This document shows positions 1 through 7,936 of a stretch of 64,000 nt of DNA, piece by piece (positions within the stretch are counted from its first letter, which is position 1; each line of letters opens with the position of its first letter). This stretch comes from an uncultured Clostridia bacterium (GTDB taxonomy: Bacteria; Bacillota; Clostridia; Christensenellales; CAG-917): contig CAKQGN010000007.1 of the NCBI GenBank assembly GCA_934233745.1, forward strand, positions 14,971 through 78,970, written 5' to 3'. The notes under the pieces were generated by a model that saw only the letters and a program-made list of their open reading frames with translations, ran no database searches and was not told the DNA's origin. Both the position numbers and the translations under genes were made by a program.

Positions 1-117
1 TCGGATTGCAAATTACCTTTCTATTATACACAAAAATATGCTGATGTCAAACGAAAATTCACCGAGGGCGAACAAAAAGTTTGGCACGGCGGCGTTGACA
101 GCAATGTGCATTTATGA
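1..117 (+). CDS. 3' end of an unidentified upstream gene (partial)
   Basis: Frame 1 is open from the first base to TGA at 115-117 and encodes 38 residues with a protein-like composition that end in DSNVHL. It lies 38 bases before the first DHH phosphoesterase gene on the same strand, so it may be the tail of an operon partner. No family is recognised and no start lies in the window. The call rests only on the open frame and its placement and could be chance. Confidence 0.4.
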   Translation, partial: SDCKLPFYYTQKYADVKRKFTEGEQKVWHGGVDSNVHL

Positions 118-155
118 TATTCTTTAATACCAAATTGTTTAAGCGGGTGTATTTT

Positions 156-1103
156 ATGATAAGCAAAGCGTTTGACGCAATAAAAAGGTATGACACAATA
201 ATCATTCACCGTCACTTAAATCCCGACGGTGACGCAATGGGCAGTCAGATAGGTTTGAAGAGAGTGCTTCAAATCAACTTCCCCGACAAAAAGATTTATG
301 CCGTCGGAGATGACGCAAGACGCTTTTCCTTTATGGAAGGCAGCACAATGGATGTCATAGACGACGCCGCATACAACGGCGCATTGGCGATAGTGCTCGA
401 TACGTCCGCAAAGGCACTGATTTCGGACAATCGCTACACTCTTGCCGAGAGGACGTTGCGCATAGATCATCACATTTTTGTAGAAGACATTGCCGACATC
501 GATATAGACGACACATCGTTTGAAAGTTGTTGCGGACTTGTTGCGTTTCTCGTGCGCGAATGGGGTTTGGAAGTTGATTCTTATGCCGCGAAAGCCTTAT
601 TTACGGGCATGGTGACGGACAGCGGAAGATTTTATTACGACAGCGTGACGCCACGCACGTTCGACCTGGCGGGCTTCTTGCTGAGCAAAGGTTTCAATCC
701 GTCTAAGATATACTCCGATCTTTATGTCGACACTTACGAAAACGTAAAAAAACGCGCACAATTCGTTCTTTCGGTACAGTTCACAAAAAACAACGTGGCG
801 TATTCATATTCGGACAAGGCAAGAGTCGAATCTCTCGGAATGGAGGCGCAGGCGGTATCGCGCGGATACGTCAACACCATGGCTGACTTAAAAGGTGTTG
901 ACGCCTGGGTAAACTTCACCGAGTGCGAGGACGGCGTTCTGTGCGAAATACGCTCCAAAAATTTGAATATAAACCAAATCGCAGTGGCACACGGCGGCGG
1001 CGGACATCTGAAAGCAAGCGGAGCGACGCTGAAAGACAAACAAGAAGCCATGCAAGTGCTTGACGAACTTGATAATCTTGTCGAAAACGGAGAAAGAATA
1101 TGA
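156..1103 (+). CDS. nrnA: DHH-family phosphoesterase, NrnA-like (nanoRNase / pAp phosphatase), copy 1
   Basis: A 315-residue DHH/DHHA1 protein. Seen: the N-terminal HLNPDGDAMGS motif, a VLDTS aspartate, the RIDHHIF signature, GMVTDSGRF, and a C-terminal GGGGHLKASG DHHA1 loop. NrnA-type enzymes degrade short oligoribonucleotides and dephosphorylate 3'-phosphoadenosine 5'-phosphate in the cytoplasm using divalent metals; that role here follows from the family. The start is placed at the ATG at 156 because conserved sequence begins just after it; an upstream ATG at 114 would add 14 unrelated residues. The next gene overlaps by four bases (ATGA), which suggests translational coupling. It is one of two tandem paralogues. 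Confidence 0.86.
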   Translation: MISKAFDAIKRYDTIIIHRHLNPDGDAMGSQIGLKRVLQINFPDKKIYAVGDDARRFSFMEGSTMDVIDDAAYNGALAIVLDTSAKALISDNRYTLAERTLRIDHHIFVEDIADIDIDDTSFESCCGLVAFLVREWGLEVDSYAAKALFTGMVTDSGRFYYDSVTPRTFDLAGFLLSKGFNPSKIYSDLYVDTYENVKKRAQFVLSVQFTKNNVAYSYSDKARVESLGMEAQAVSRGYVNTMADLKGVDAWVNFTECEDGVLCEIRSKNLNINQIAVAHGGGGHLKASGATLKDKQEAMQVLDELDNLVENGERI

Positions 1104-2086
1104 CGGACAATTTTGCAATCAAAAAACAAATACTGGACAAAATCAAACAATACGACAGAATTGTCGTCACAAGGCACTTCCGCCCCGACGGCGACGCAAT
1201 CGGATCGAGCAAAGGGCTTGCAAGAATGCTCAAACTGTCCTTCCCCCAAAAAGAAGTGTATGTCATCAATGAGGACAGCTCTGCTTATCTGTCGTTTTTG
1301 GGGGGCGAGGACGCGCCTATCGACGACGACAAATATGCCGATGCTCTCATTATCGTTTGCGACACGGGGACAACGGATCGCATATCCAACAAAAAATACT
1401 CGCTTGGCAAAGAACTTGTCAAAATCGACCACCATATCGATGTCAAACCCTACGGGGATTTGAGCTGGGTTGAGGAGGAACGCTCCTCCCTTTGCGAGAT
1501 GATTGTGGATTTTTGGCTCACTTTCAAGGACGAACTCACGCTTGATAAAGAAGGTGCAACATATCTGTTCACAGGCATGGTGACGGACAGCGGAAGGTTC
1601 AGATTCAGCTCGGTGGACGGCGATACGATGCGCAGAGCGGGAGCGTTGCTCGACATAGGCATCGACACGGAATGGATTTATGCCAATCTGAATCTCGACG
1701 ACTTCAACGTCTTCAAATTCGAAGCGTACGTCTACAAAAAGATGAAAGTCACAACAAACGGCGTTGCGTACATATACGTTGACAAAGCCATGCAAAAACG
1801 CTTCAAACTTACCAACGAGCAGGCAAGCAACGTGGTGTCGTACCTCGACAGCATAAAAGGCGCAATCGTCTGGCTTGCGTTTATACAAAACGCGGATAAC
1901 AGCATAAGAGTGCGTTTACGCTCAAGATTTACGACAATCAACACTCTTGCCGAAAAATACAACGGCGGCGGTCACGACATGGCGTGCGGAGCAACCGTGC
2001 AAAGCAAAAAAGAAATGAAACAAATGATATCCGACGCGGACGAAATTGTAAAAAACTACAAACAAAACAATACGAACTGGCTATGA
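1100..2086 (+). CDS. DHH-family phosphoesterase, NrnA-like, copy 2
   Basis: A 328-residue paralogue of the preceding gene with the same ordered motifs: TRHFRPDGDAIGS, VCDTGT, KIDHHID, GMVTDSGRFRFSS and YNGGGHDMACGA. All expected metal-binding aspartates and histidines are present, so both copies look active. It overlaps the upstream gene by ATGA and the downstream surE by four bases, giving a tight three-gene operon of nucleotide/oligonucleotide phosphatases. The two copies differ widely outside the motifs, so the duplication is old, and they may differ in substrate (for example nanoRNA versus pAp or a cyclic dinucleotide product). Substrate cannot be assigned from sequence. Confidence 0.85.
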   Translation: MTDNFAIKKQILDKIKQYDRIVVTRHFRPDGDAIGSSKGLARMLKLSFPQKEVYVINEDSSAYLSFLGGEDAPIDDDKYADALIIVCDTGTTDRISNKKYSLGKELVKIDHHIDVKPYGDLSWVEEERSSLCEMIVDFWLTFKDELTLDKEGATYLFTGMVTDSGRFRFSSVDGDTMRRAGALLDIGIDTEWIYANLNLDDFNVFKFEAYVYKKMKVTTNGVAYIYVDKAMQKRFKLTNEQASNVVSYLDSIKGAIVWLAFIQNADNSIRVRLRSRFTTINTLAEKYNGGGHDMACGATVQSKKEMKQMISDADEIVKNYKQNNTNWL

Positions 2087-2808
2087 AAATCCTTATTACA
2101 AACGATGACGGAATTCACTCCGAAGGCTTGCTTATAGTTGCAAAATGGGCAAAAAAGCTAGGTGACGTGACGGTTTCCGCCCCGAAATTCGAACAAAGCG
2201 GCAAAAGTCACTCCATCGACATTCACAATCCGTTTGAAGTGAAACAAGTGGAGTATCTTGACGGTGTGCGCGCATTCAGCGTAGACAGTTCCCCTGCCGA
2301 TTGCGTGCGGTTTGCCACACTCGGTCTTCACGAAAACTACGACCTCGTCATATCCGGCATAAACAAAGGGTTAAATCTCGGCGAAGATATAATGTATTCG
2401 GCAACCAATGGAGCGATTTTCGAGGCTTGCACGAGAGGTCTGAAAGCCCTTGCGCTGTCAACTCACGTAGGCGATTTTTGCGAAGCGGAAAACTGGCTGG
2501 ACAGAATCTATGATTACGTGCAAACCAACAATCTGTTTGCATACGGCAACATTTACAACGTAAACGTTCCCAAAAACGCAAAATCCATTTTGCTCACAAA
2601 ACAAGGCGGGGCGTACTTCACCGACGATTTCATCGACCTGGGTGACGGCACGTGGCGACAAGAGGGACACTGCATCCACCAAAACAACCACGACCTGACA
2701 ATAGACAGCGACGCCGCAGTGGACGGATACGTCAGCATAACCCCTCTGACAATCGAACGCACAAACTATATCGCCTACAACGCATTGAAAGGCGTCGTAA
2801 ACAACTGA
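2083..2808 (+). CDS. surE: 5'/3'-nucleotidase SurE
   Basis: A 241-residue SurE-family survival protein, a metal-dependent nucleoside monophosphate phosphatase. Seen: N-terminal MKILITNDDGI with the paired metal-binding aspartates, SVDSSPADCVRF, and the SGINKGLNLGEDIMYS segment that contributes the metal-binding asparagine loop. The length is close to the family norm of about 250. The ATG at 2083 overlaps the stop of the preceding DHH gene, so the three phosphatase genes are probably co-transcribed. A good intrinsic terminator follows at once. Confidence 0.93.
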   Translation: MKILITNDDGIHSEGLLIVAKWAKKLGDVTVSAPKFEQSGKSHSIDIHNPFEVKQVEYLDGVRAFSVDSSPADCVRFATLGLHENYDLVISGINKGLNLGEDIMYSATNGAIFEACTRGLKALALSTHVGDFCEAENWLDRIYDYVQTNNLFAYGNIYNVNVPKNAKSILLTKQGGAYFTDDFIDLGDGTWRQEGHCIHQNNHDLTIDSDAAVDGYVSITPLTIERTNYIAYNALKGVVNN

Positions 2809-2842
2809 CGACGTACATCTCAAAGGCGATATAATCAAAAAT

Positions 2843-2867
2843 GCCTCGCACTTATGCGGGGCTTTTT
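2843..2867 (+). terminator. Intrinsic terminator after surE
   Basis: GCCTCGCA, a 4-base loop and TGCGGGGC form an 8-bp stem with one wobble pair, followed by five T. It closes the DHH-DHH-surE operon and lies before the convergent DivIVA-like gene. Confidence 0.85.
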
Positions 2868-2887
2868 ATGATTGAAACACATCTCAA

Positions 2888-3571
2888 TCAGCTGATTGCT
2901 TTGAAATTGTTTTCCAACGTTTCGGTCGGATTCAAAGCGTCGTCAAGTGAGAATGCAACCGACGTTTTTGCTTTCTTCTTCGATTCCGCATCTTGAAGTT
3001 TCGATTTGAGTTCGTCGGAATTTTTTGATGGGGACACGTCATCTTTTCTCAGGTTCTGGGAATTTAGTTGCCGTGCCGTAAGTCTTTCGACTTCTCTTCT
3101 GAAATGTTCTTCCATCGTATCGTCGTCGACGCATTTGTTCAACGAGAAATCCTGTGCCAAAAACTTTTTCAGCTCGATTTCAACGGACACGGCAACGCTT
3201 TCGACATTGAGCGCGTCCTTGTCGAAATGGTATCTGTCCTTCATTTGTTCGTAGGCATTTTCCCACTTGGCTCTGAAAAGTCGAAGTCTGTCAAGCTCCC
3301 GGCTGTATCTGCATTTGACGTCTTGTGAGAGTCTGTTTGCATTCTCGGTTGCGGCTACAAGGGCAAGTTTGATTTGTTCTTCCCTTCCTTTCAGTGTTTC
3401 GAGTTGCAATCTGAGCGCATCGTTTTCTTGTTTCAACGCATTTATACGCTCCCTTTGTTCGAGCTGCAACTCATCGTTTTTTGCTTGTTCGAGCGCGATA
3501 AAACCATCCACTGCCTCACGGTCATATCCCTTTCGCGAAACGGGAAATCTCAAAGTGCTTTTCTTTTTCAT
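2888..3571 (-). CDS. DivIVA-domain-like coiled-coil protein
   Basis: A 227-residue cytoplasmic protein. The N-terminus (about residues 5-25: LRFPVSRKGYDREAVDGFI) resembles the membrane-binding start of DivIVA/GpsB proteins, whose hallmark is FxxxxxGYDxxxVDxF. It is followed by a long Gln/Glu/Leu-rich predicted coiled coil (about 30-90), and the C-terminal third is charged and probably disordered. The start is set at the ATG at 3571 because GAGGTAGGT lies directly upstream; the frame stays open for 57 more codons without a better site. DivIVA proteins mark cell poles or division sites; this role is inferred from the N-terminus only. Confidence 0.7.
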   Translation of the reverse strand: MKKKSTLRFPVSRKGYDREAVDGFIALEQAKNDELQLEQRERINALKQENDALRLQLETLKGREEQIKLALVAATENANRLSQDVKCRYSRELDRLRLFRAKWENAYEQMKDRYHFDKDALNVESVAVSVEIELKKFLAQDFSLNKCVDDDTMEEHFRREVERLTARQLNSQNLRKDDVSPSKNSDELKSKLQDAESKKKAKTSVAFSLDDALNPTETLENNFKAIS

Positions 3572-3742
3572 ACCTACCTCGAAGATGATGTTTCTCTTAT
3601 TGAAATGATAACAAAAACAGTATGTTCCCGCTTGGAAAGTATTTGTTGAAAAATGTCGATTTTGTCGCAAAACAGGCGGTTTATGTTTATATTTCGTTTC
3701 GTTAAACATGTTTATTCGGAAAATCTTAAAATTTGCAGGCAT

Positions 3743-3765
3743 AAAAAAAGAGGCCGCACGGCCTC
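3743..3765 (-). terminator. Intrinsic terminator after the galK-lgt-pncB operon
   Basis: On the minus strand GAGGCC-GTGC-GGCCTC is followed by seven T. It lies 19 bases after the pncB stop and separates that operon from the DivIVA-like gene. Confidence 0.85.
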
Positions 3766-3783
3766 ATTTTTTATTTGTGTTTT

Positions 3784-5232
3784 TCAGTGCGCCGCATTCA
3801 GCAACTCATGTTTCAAATCCCAAAGTTTTTCGGACAAGTCAACCTTGTATTCCTGCGTGTTGACGACTCTTCTGTATTCGGGGAAGAAAGAAGCAATCGA
3901 TTCGTCTTCCCTGGCGCATATCTCTTTGAGGGACGGCATATCGTACACAAGTTTTCCGTCCTTGAAAATCGGCACCATAAGTTCTTTGAGTTCATAGTCG
4001 GTGAATGTGGTTTTTTTCCATGTTTGTTCTGGATGGAAAATCGTGAGCGGTTTGGACGTGTCGAAAGTTTCGTCTTCGAGGCAAATCAAATCGGCTTGCG
4101 CCATACCGTCCTTGAAAATACGCACAATCTTTTTTACTCCGGGATTGGTGGTCTTTTCGTGGCTGTTGGACACTTTGATTTTGGCAACGAGCTTGCCGTC
4201 TTCTTCCAGCGCGCAAAGCTTGTAAACTCCGCCGAGCGACGCGTTGTTGTAGCTTGTGATAAGTTTTGTACCGATGCCGTAAACATCGATTTTCGCGTCT
4301 TGCGAATTGAGCGCGAGCAATATGTCTTCGTCAAGGTCGTTCGTGGCAAAAATCAGACAATCGTTATGCCCCGCTTCGTCGAGCATCACCCTTGCTTTTC
4401 TGCTCAGATACGCAAGGTCGCCGCTGTCGAGGCGAATGCCGATCGGTTTGTGTCCTTCGGCTTTGAGTTTGTCAAAAACTTTGATTGCATTGGGAACGCC
4501 GCTTTTGAGCGTATCGTAAGTGTCCACCAAAAGCAAGCAGTTGTCGGGATAGATTTCGGCATACTTTTCAAATGCTTCAAGTTCCGTGTCAAACGACATA
4601 ACCCAACTGTGCGAGTGAGTGCCGGTGACGGGAATTCCGAAAAGTTTGCCCGCAACGACGTTGGACGTCGTTCTGCACCCGCCGATACAAGCGGCGCGCG
4701 CGCCATAAATGCCCGCGTCGGGACCTTGCGCTCTGCGAAGTCCGAATTCACTGATTTTGTTTTTCGTACATTCTTTCAGCCTTGCCGCTTTTGTTGCGAT
4801 AAGCGTCTGGTGATTGATGAACGTAAGCAATGCCGTTTCAACAAGCTGTGCCTGCCAAAGAGGAGCGGACACGGTGAGAATCGGCTCGTAAGGAAACACC
4901 ATAGTACCTTCGGGAACAGCTTTGATATCTCCCGTAAACTCAAACGTTTCAAGAGCTTTCAAAAAATCGTCGTCGAAGATGCTAAGAGAACGCAAATACG
5001 AAATATCGCTTTCATCGAAATGAAGATTGAGAATATAGTCGATTGCTTGTTCGAGCCCTGCGGCGATTGCGTAGGAATAGCCTCCGTTTCCGCGATAGAA
5101 AATATCGAAAACCGCTCTTCTCTCATCGAGATTGCAACGGCGATAACCGTTCATCATTGTGAGCTGATAGAGGTCGGTAAGAAGAGTCAGGTTGTTGGTC
5201 TTTTTCCTTTCGGTCGTATAATCTTTTGTCAT
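3784..5232 (-). CDS. pncB: Nicotinate phosphoribosyltransferase
   Basis: A 482-residue NAPRTase that makes nicotinate mononucleotide from nicotinate and PRPP with ATP hydrolysis, the Preiss-Handler entry to NAD. Seen: the N-terminal LTDLYQLTMMNGY signature, FDIFYRGNGGYSYAIAAGL, the GTHSHSWVMSFDTE segment with the histidine that family members phosphorylate, and GIRLDSGDLAYLS in the phosphoribosyl-binding region. The length fits the bacterial group of about 480-490. It is the last gene of a minus-strand run after galK and lgt, 33 bases past lgt; the link to those functions is probably only operonic. Confidence 0.95.
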   Translation of the reverse strand: MTKDYTTERKKTNNLTLLTDLYQLTMMNGYRRCNLDERRAVFDIFYRGNGGYSYAIAAGLEQAIDYILNLHFDESDISYLRSLSIFDDDFLKALETFEFTGDIKAVPEGTMVFPYEPILTVSAPLWQAQLVETALLTFINHQTLIATKAARLKECTKNKISEFGLRRAQGPDAGIYGARAACIGGCRTTSNVVAGKLFGIPVTGTHSHSWVMSFDTELEAFEKYAEIYPDNCLLLVDTYDTLKSGVPNAIKVFDKLKAEGHKPIGIRLDSGDLAYLSRKARVMLDEAGHNDCLIFATNDLDEDILLALNSQDAKIDVYGIGTKLITSYNNASLGGVYKLCALEEDGKLVAKIKVSNSHEKTTNPGVKKIVRIFKDGMAQADLICLEDETFDTSKPLTIFHPEQTWKKTTFTDYELKELMVPIFKDGKLVYDMPSLKEICAREDESIASFFPEYRRVVNTQEYKVDLSEKLWDLKHELLNAAH

Positions 5233-5265
5233 TTTATACTCCTATAAGCGTTTGGTCGTTAAAAA

Positions 5266-6441
5266 TTATGCGCAATAAACGTCATTCTTTATCATTGCTT
5301 TGAATCTGCGCTTATAATCTTTTGGCACGTGATAGTACTCGGCACCGTCGAAGTCTACGGGGATATAATCGGGTTCGCTCTTTCTTATATACCCTATTTT
5401 GAGCAATAGCGTTGCAAAGAAAGCGTTGATTTTGTCCGAAGCGTTTTGTTTGTCGCATGAGGCTTTTTCAAAGAGTTTGCCCACAAACTTATAGTTTTTC
5501 ACTTCATAATCGGTCAGCACCGCTCCGTTTGCGCCGCTCGGAGCGACTTTGCGCACATCGAGATATGCAAGTCGGGATGTACGTGCAGTTATATACAAAA
5601 TGCCGATAACGAGTGCAAGAACGGCAACGATAAGGCATGCCGTCTTTGTTACGGGCACTGCGTCCATGCGCAAATACTCAAGCCAGAATCTGCCGATGCA
5701 GTACCAGAACAAATAGAAAATCATCAAAATGCCGGGATATTTCTTTTGATAATTCTTTTTCCACATCCATACGCAGAAGATTGCGCCTAGAGTGTTCCAC
5801 ACGCCCTCATACAAAAACGTTGCGCAAAACCAGTTTCCGCCGCCGCCCGCTTGGATGTGCGAATATACGATTTCTCTGAACTCGCTTTCAACGCCGCTCG
5901 GCTCGGTGATATAAACGCCGAAGGGGAAGAATTGCAGGGCTTTGTTTGTGATTGGCAATCCAAACGCCTCCTGATTGACAAAGTTGCCCCATCTGCCGAT
6001 AATCTGCCCTATAAGCACAGGCACGACGACAAGGTCCACGACATTGAGGAAGTTGGTTTTTTTCTTGTGACGGAGAGTGAAAAACAATGCTCCGAACAGT
6101 CCGCCTACAAGGCCTCCGATGATTGTAATGCCTCCCTTCCAGATGGCAATTATATTGACAAATTTGTCCCAGCCTTCAAGACCGTTGTTTCCGAAATATT
6201 CGTCCGCGCGCGGTATTACGTACAGCAATCTCGCAAACACGATTGCAAGCGGAATGAGCCACAAAAACAACTCAACCGCATCGTCGGACGTGATGCCGAT
6301 TTTTTTTGCTTGCCAGCACGCGTACAAAAGACCGAGGAGCATACCGCATACGATAAGCAAGCCATACCATTGCACGGTGAGATTGCCTATTGTAAACGCC
6401 ACTTTCGGATCTGACGCAGTGGATAAAACAGAAATGTTCAT
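5266..6441 (-). CDS. lgt: Prolipoprotein diacylglyceryl transferase with a long C-terminal tail
   Basis: Lgt moves diacylglycerol from phosphatidylglycerol to the lipobox cysteine of prelipoproteins at the membrane. Seen: seven likely membrane helices between residues about 15 and 285, and the family signature IIGRWGNFVNQEAFG near residues 147-161, which holds the conserved arginine. Family members usually have 260-300 residues; this one has 391, with a charged tail of about 100 residues after the last helix that I do not recognise. Several lipobox proteins are encoded nearby (10.0, 17.4 and 47.5 kb) as potential clients. It starts 3 bases after the galK stop, so the two are co-transcribed. 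Confidence 0.94.
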   Translation of the reverse strand: MNISVLSTASDPKVAFTIGNLTVQWYGLLIVCGMLLGLLYACWQAKKIGITSDDAVELFLWLIPLAIVFARLLYVIPRADEYFGNNGLEGWDKFVNIIAIWKGGITIIGGLVGGLFGALFFTLRHKKKTNFLNVVDLVVVPVLIGQIIGRWGNFVNQEAFGLPITNKALQFFPFGVYITEPSGVESEFREIVYSHIQAGGGGNWFCATFLYEGVWNTLGAIFCVWMWKKNYQKKYPGILMIFYLFWYCIGRFWLEYLRMDAVPVTKTACLIVAVLALVIGILYITARTSRLAYLDVRKVAPSGANGAVLTDYEVKNYKFVGKLFEKASCDKQNASDKINAFFATLLLKIGYIRKSEPDYIPVDFDGAEYYHVPKDYKRRFKAMIKNDVYCA

Positions 6442-6444
6442 AGT

Positions 6445-7698
6445 TTATTTCTCCAAATCGAGTTTTGTTGCGCCGCTTTGGCGAATTGCGAGTTTGAATA
6501 CGTTTTCGTTGCCGAACATAACGTCGAGCGCGCTTTCGACGCCGCCCTCTTTCTTGTTGGCGAACACTAAAATCGTGCCTGCAAATCCGCCGCCGTGTAC
6601 GCGCGATGCAACGACGCCTTCGATCTTGACAACTCTGTCGAGTGCGTTTTCGAGGTTGTGATTTTTGCCTGCGGGCGAATATGTGTTCTGAAGTTTATAT
6701 CTCGAACTCAAACCCGACTCGTTTACAATGTCGAGAAAGGCTTGTTCGTCTTTTTTGTCGATTGCTTTGACTGCGTTTTCGACGCGCTTGTTCTCTTCAA
6801 AAAAATGTTCTGCGCGAAGATATGCTCTTTCGCTCACTTTTTTGACGATATTCTTCTTGTCGCGCTCCCATTTATCGGATGATATCTCATGCAGAAGTTT
6901 TGCGCCGAAACACGATGCGACTTCTTTCATCTCATGCGGAATCGCCGCATAGTCATCCGTAAGATCGCTGTGATCGCCGCCCGTTGCAATAACGTAAATA
7001 TCCAGATCCGAAAAAGTCCAATGCGCTTTTTCCACGACGGGATTTTCAAAATCGGCAAAATCTATGAGGTTGACTCCTCCAAGCGCAATCGCACTTTGAT
7101 CCATGAGTCCGCACGGTTTTCCGAAGAAGGTGTTTTCGGCATATTGCGACGCTTTCGCTTTGAAAATGGCGTCTATCGAGCCGTTGTTGTACATGACGTT
7201 GAGAATTTCGGCAATGGCAAGCTCAAACGAACTCGACGATGAAACGCCCGCTCCCTTTGGAACGGATGAAGTCATGCATGCGCTGAATCCGCCTACCCTT
7301 TTGTCCGAACGCCTGAAATAATCCACAACGCCTTTTATGAGTGCGGTCGACGTGCCTATTTCGCTTACGGAAAAGACAGGATTCGATACATCCACTCGCA
7401 ACATTGGATAACCTTTGGATTTGACTTCTATCACGCCGTCGCTTCTTTTCGATACGCTTGCCAGCGTGTCGACGTTTATCGCCGCACAAAGCACTTTCCC
7501 GCCGTTGTGGTCGGTGTGATTGCCGACGATTTCAATGCGCCCCGGCGATGAGAAAAACTCAACGTCGGTGGTGTTGAACACGTCTTTGTGCATCTTTACA
7601 AGCTCTTCAAATCTGCCGAATTGTTCTTTGTTTGACTCGCCGTAAATGTCTTGGCATACCGTTTCCAGCTTTTTCATATCGATGTTGTCGAAGGTCAT
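6445..7698 (-). CDS. galK: Galactokinase
   Basis: A 417-residue GHMP kinase that phosphorylates alpha-D-galactose to galactose 1-phosphate, the first committed Leloir step. Seen: the galactokinase signature SSPGRIEIVGNHTDHNGG near residues 45-62, a GHMP ATP-binding loop GAGVSSSSSFELA near 150, FFGKPCGLMDQSAIALGG near the catalytic aspartate, and a C-terminal RVHGGGFAGTILVF. It is transcribed divergently from galT across a 238-base region with a promoter on each strand. It heads galK-lgt-pncB. No epimerase gene (galE) is in the window. Confidence 0.95.
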   Translation of the reverse strand: MTFDNIDMKKLETVCQDIYGESNKEQFGRFEELVKMHKDVFNTTDVEFFSSPGRIEIVGNHTDHNGGKVLCAAINVDTLASVSKRSDGVIEVKSKGYPMLRVDVSNPVFSVSEIGTSTALIKGVVDYFRRSDKRVGGFSACMTSSVPKGAGVSSSSSFELAIAEILNVMYNNGSIDAIFKAKASQYAENTFFGKPCGLMDQSAIALGGVNLIDFADFENPVVEKAHWTFSDLDIYVIATGGDHSDLTDDYAAIPHEMKEVASCFGAKLLHEISSDKWERDKKNIVKKVSERAYLRAEHFFEENKRVENAVKAIDKKDEQAFLDIVNESGLSSRYKLQNTYSPAGKNHNLENALDRVVKIEGVVASRVHGGGFAGTILVFANKKEGGVESALDVMFGNENVFKLAIRQSGATKLDLEK

Positions 7699-7728
7699 TG
7701 TCTTGTCCTTTTTTTTAGATTGAGTTAT

Positions 7729-7757
7729 ATTGTATCACACGTAACGACCTATTGCAA
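7729..7757 (-). promoter_or_regulatory. galK promoter
   Basis: On the minus strand TTGCAA, a 17-base spacer and TACAAT lie 30 bases before the galK start. The long AT-rich interval to the galT promoter (about 110 bases) could hold a regulator site, but I see no clear palindrome. Confidence 0.7.
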
Positions 7758-7867
7758 GATAATTATACTTTATTATATTTAATATGCGCTTTCGCCCGAC
7801 GCATACAATCCGAATAAAACAAAAATAAAAAATAATATACAAATCCCACTAAATAGTCGCTTATTTC

Positions 7868-7896
7868 TTGATTTGAGAAACAGTGTGTGATATACT
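7868..7896 (+). promoter_or_regulatory. galT promoter
   Basis: TTGATT, a 17-base spacer and TATACT with an upstream TGA (extended -10) lie 40 bases before galT. The galT ribosome site is CGGAGG, 6 bases before the ATG. Confidence 0.72.
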
Positions 7897-7936
7897 ACGA
7901 TGTTGAAAAGAGTTATACGTTTTTTCGGAGGTTTTT

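Noticed and set aside
3775..5247. Long plus-strand open frame of 490 codons
   Set aside because: It is the antisense shadow of pncB, whose protein shows clear family motifs; the plus frame is rich in Phe, Val and Arg with no recognisable domain.
3760..5265. NAD-type riboswitch or NrtR-like site near pncB
   Set aside because: pncB follows lgt by 33 bases inside an operon and no structured leader is present.
7699..7936. Operator for a galactose repressor between galK and galT
   Set aside because: Promoters are visible on both strands, but I could not find a convincing palindrome; nothing is called.
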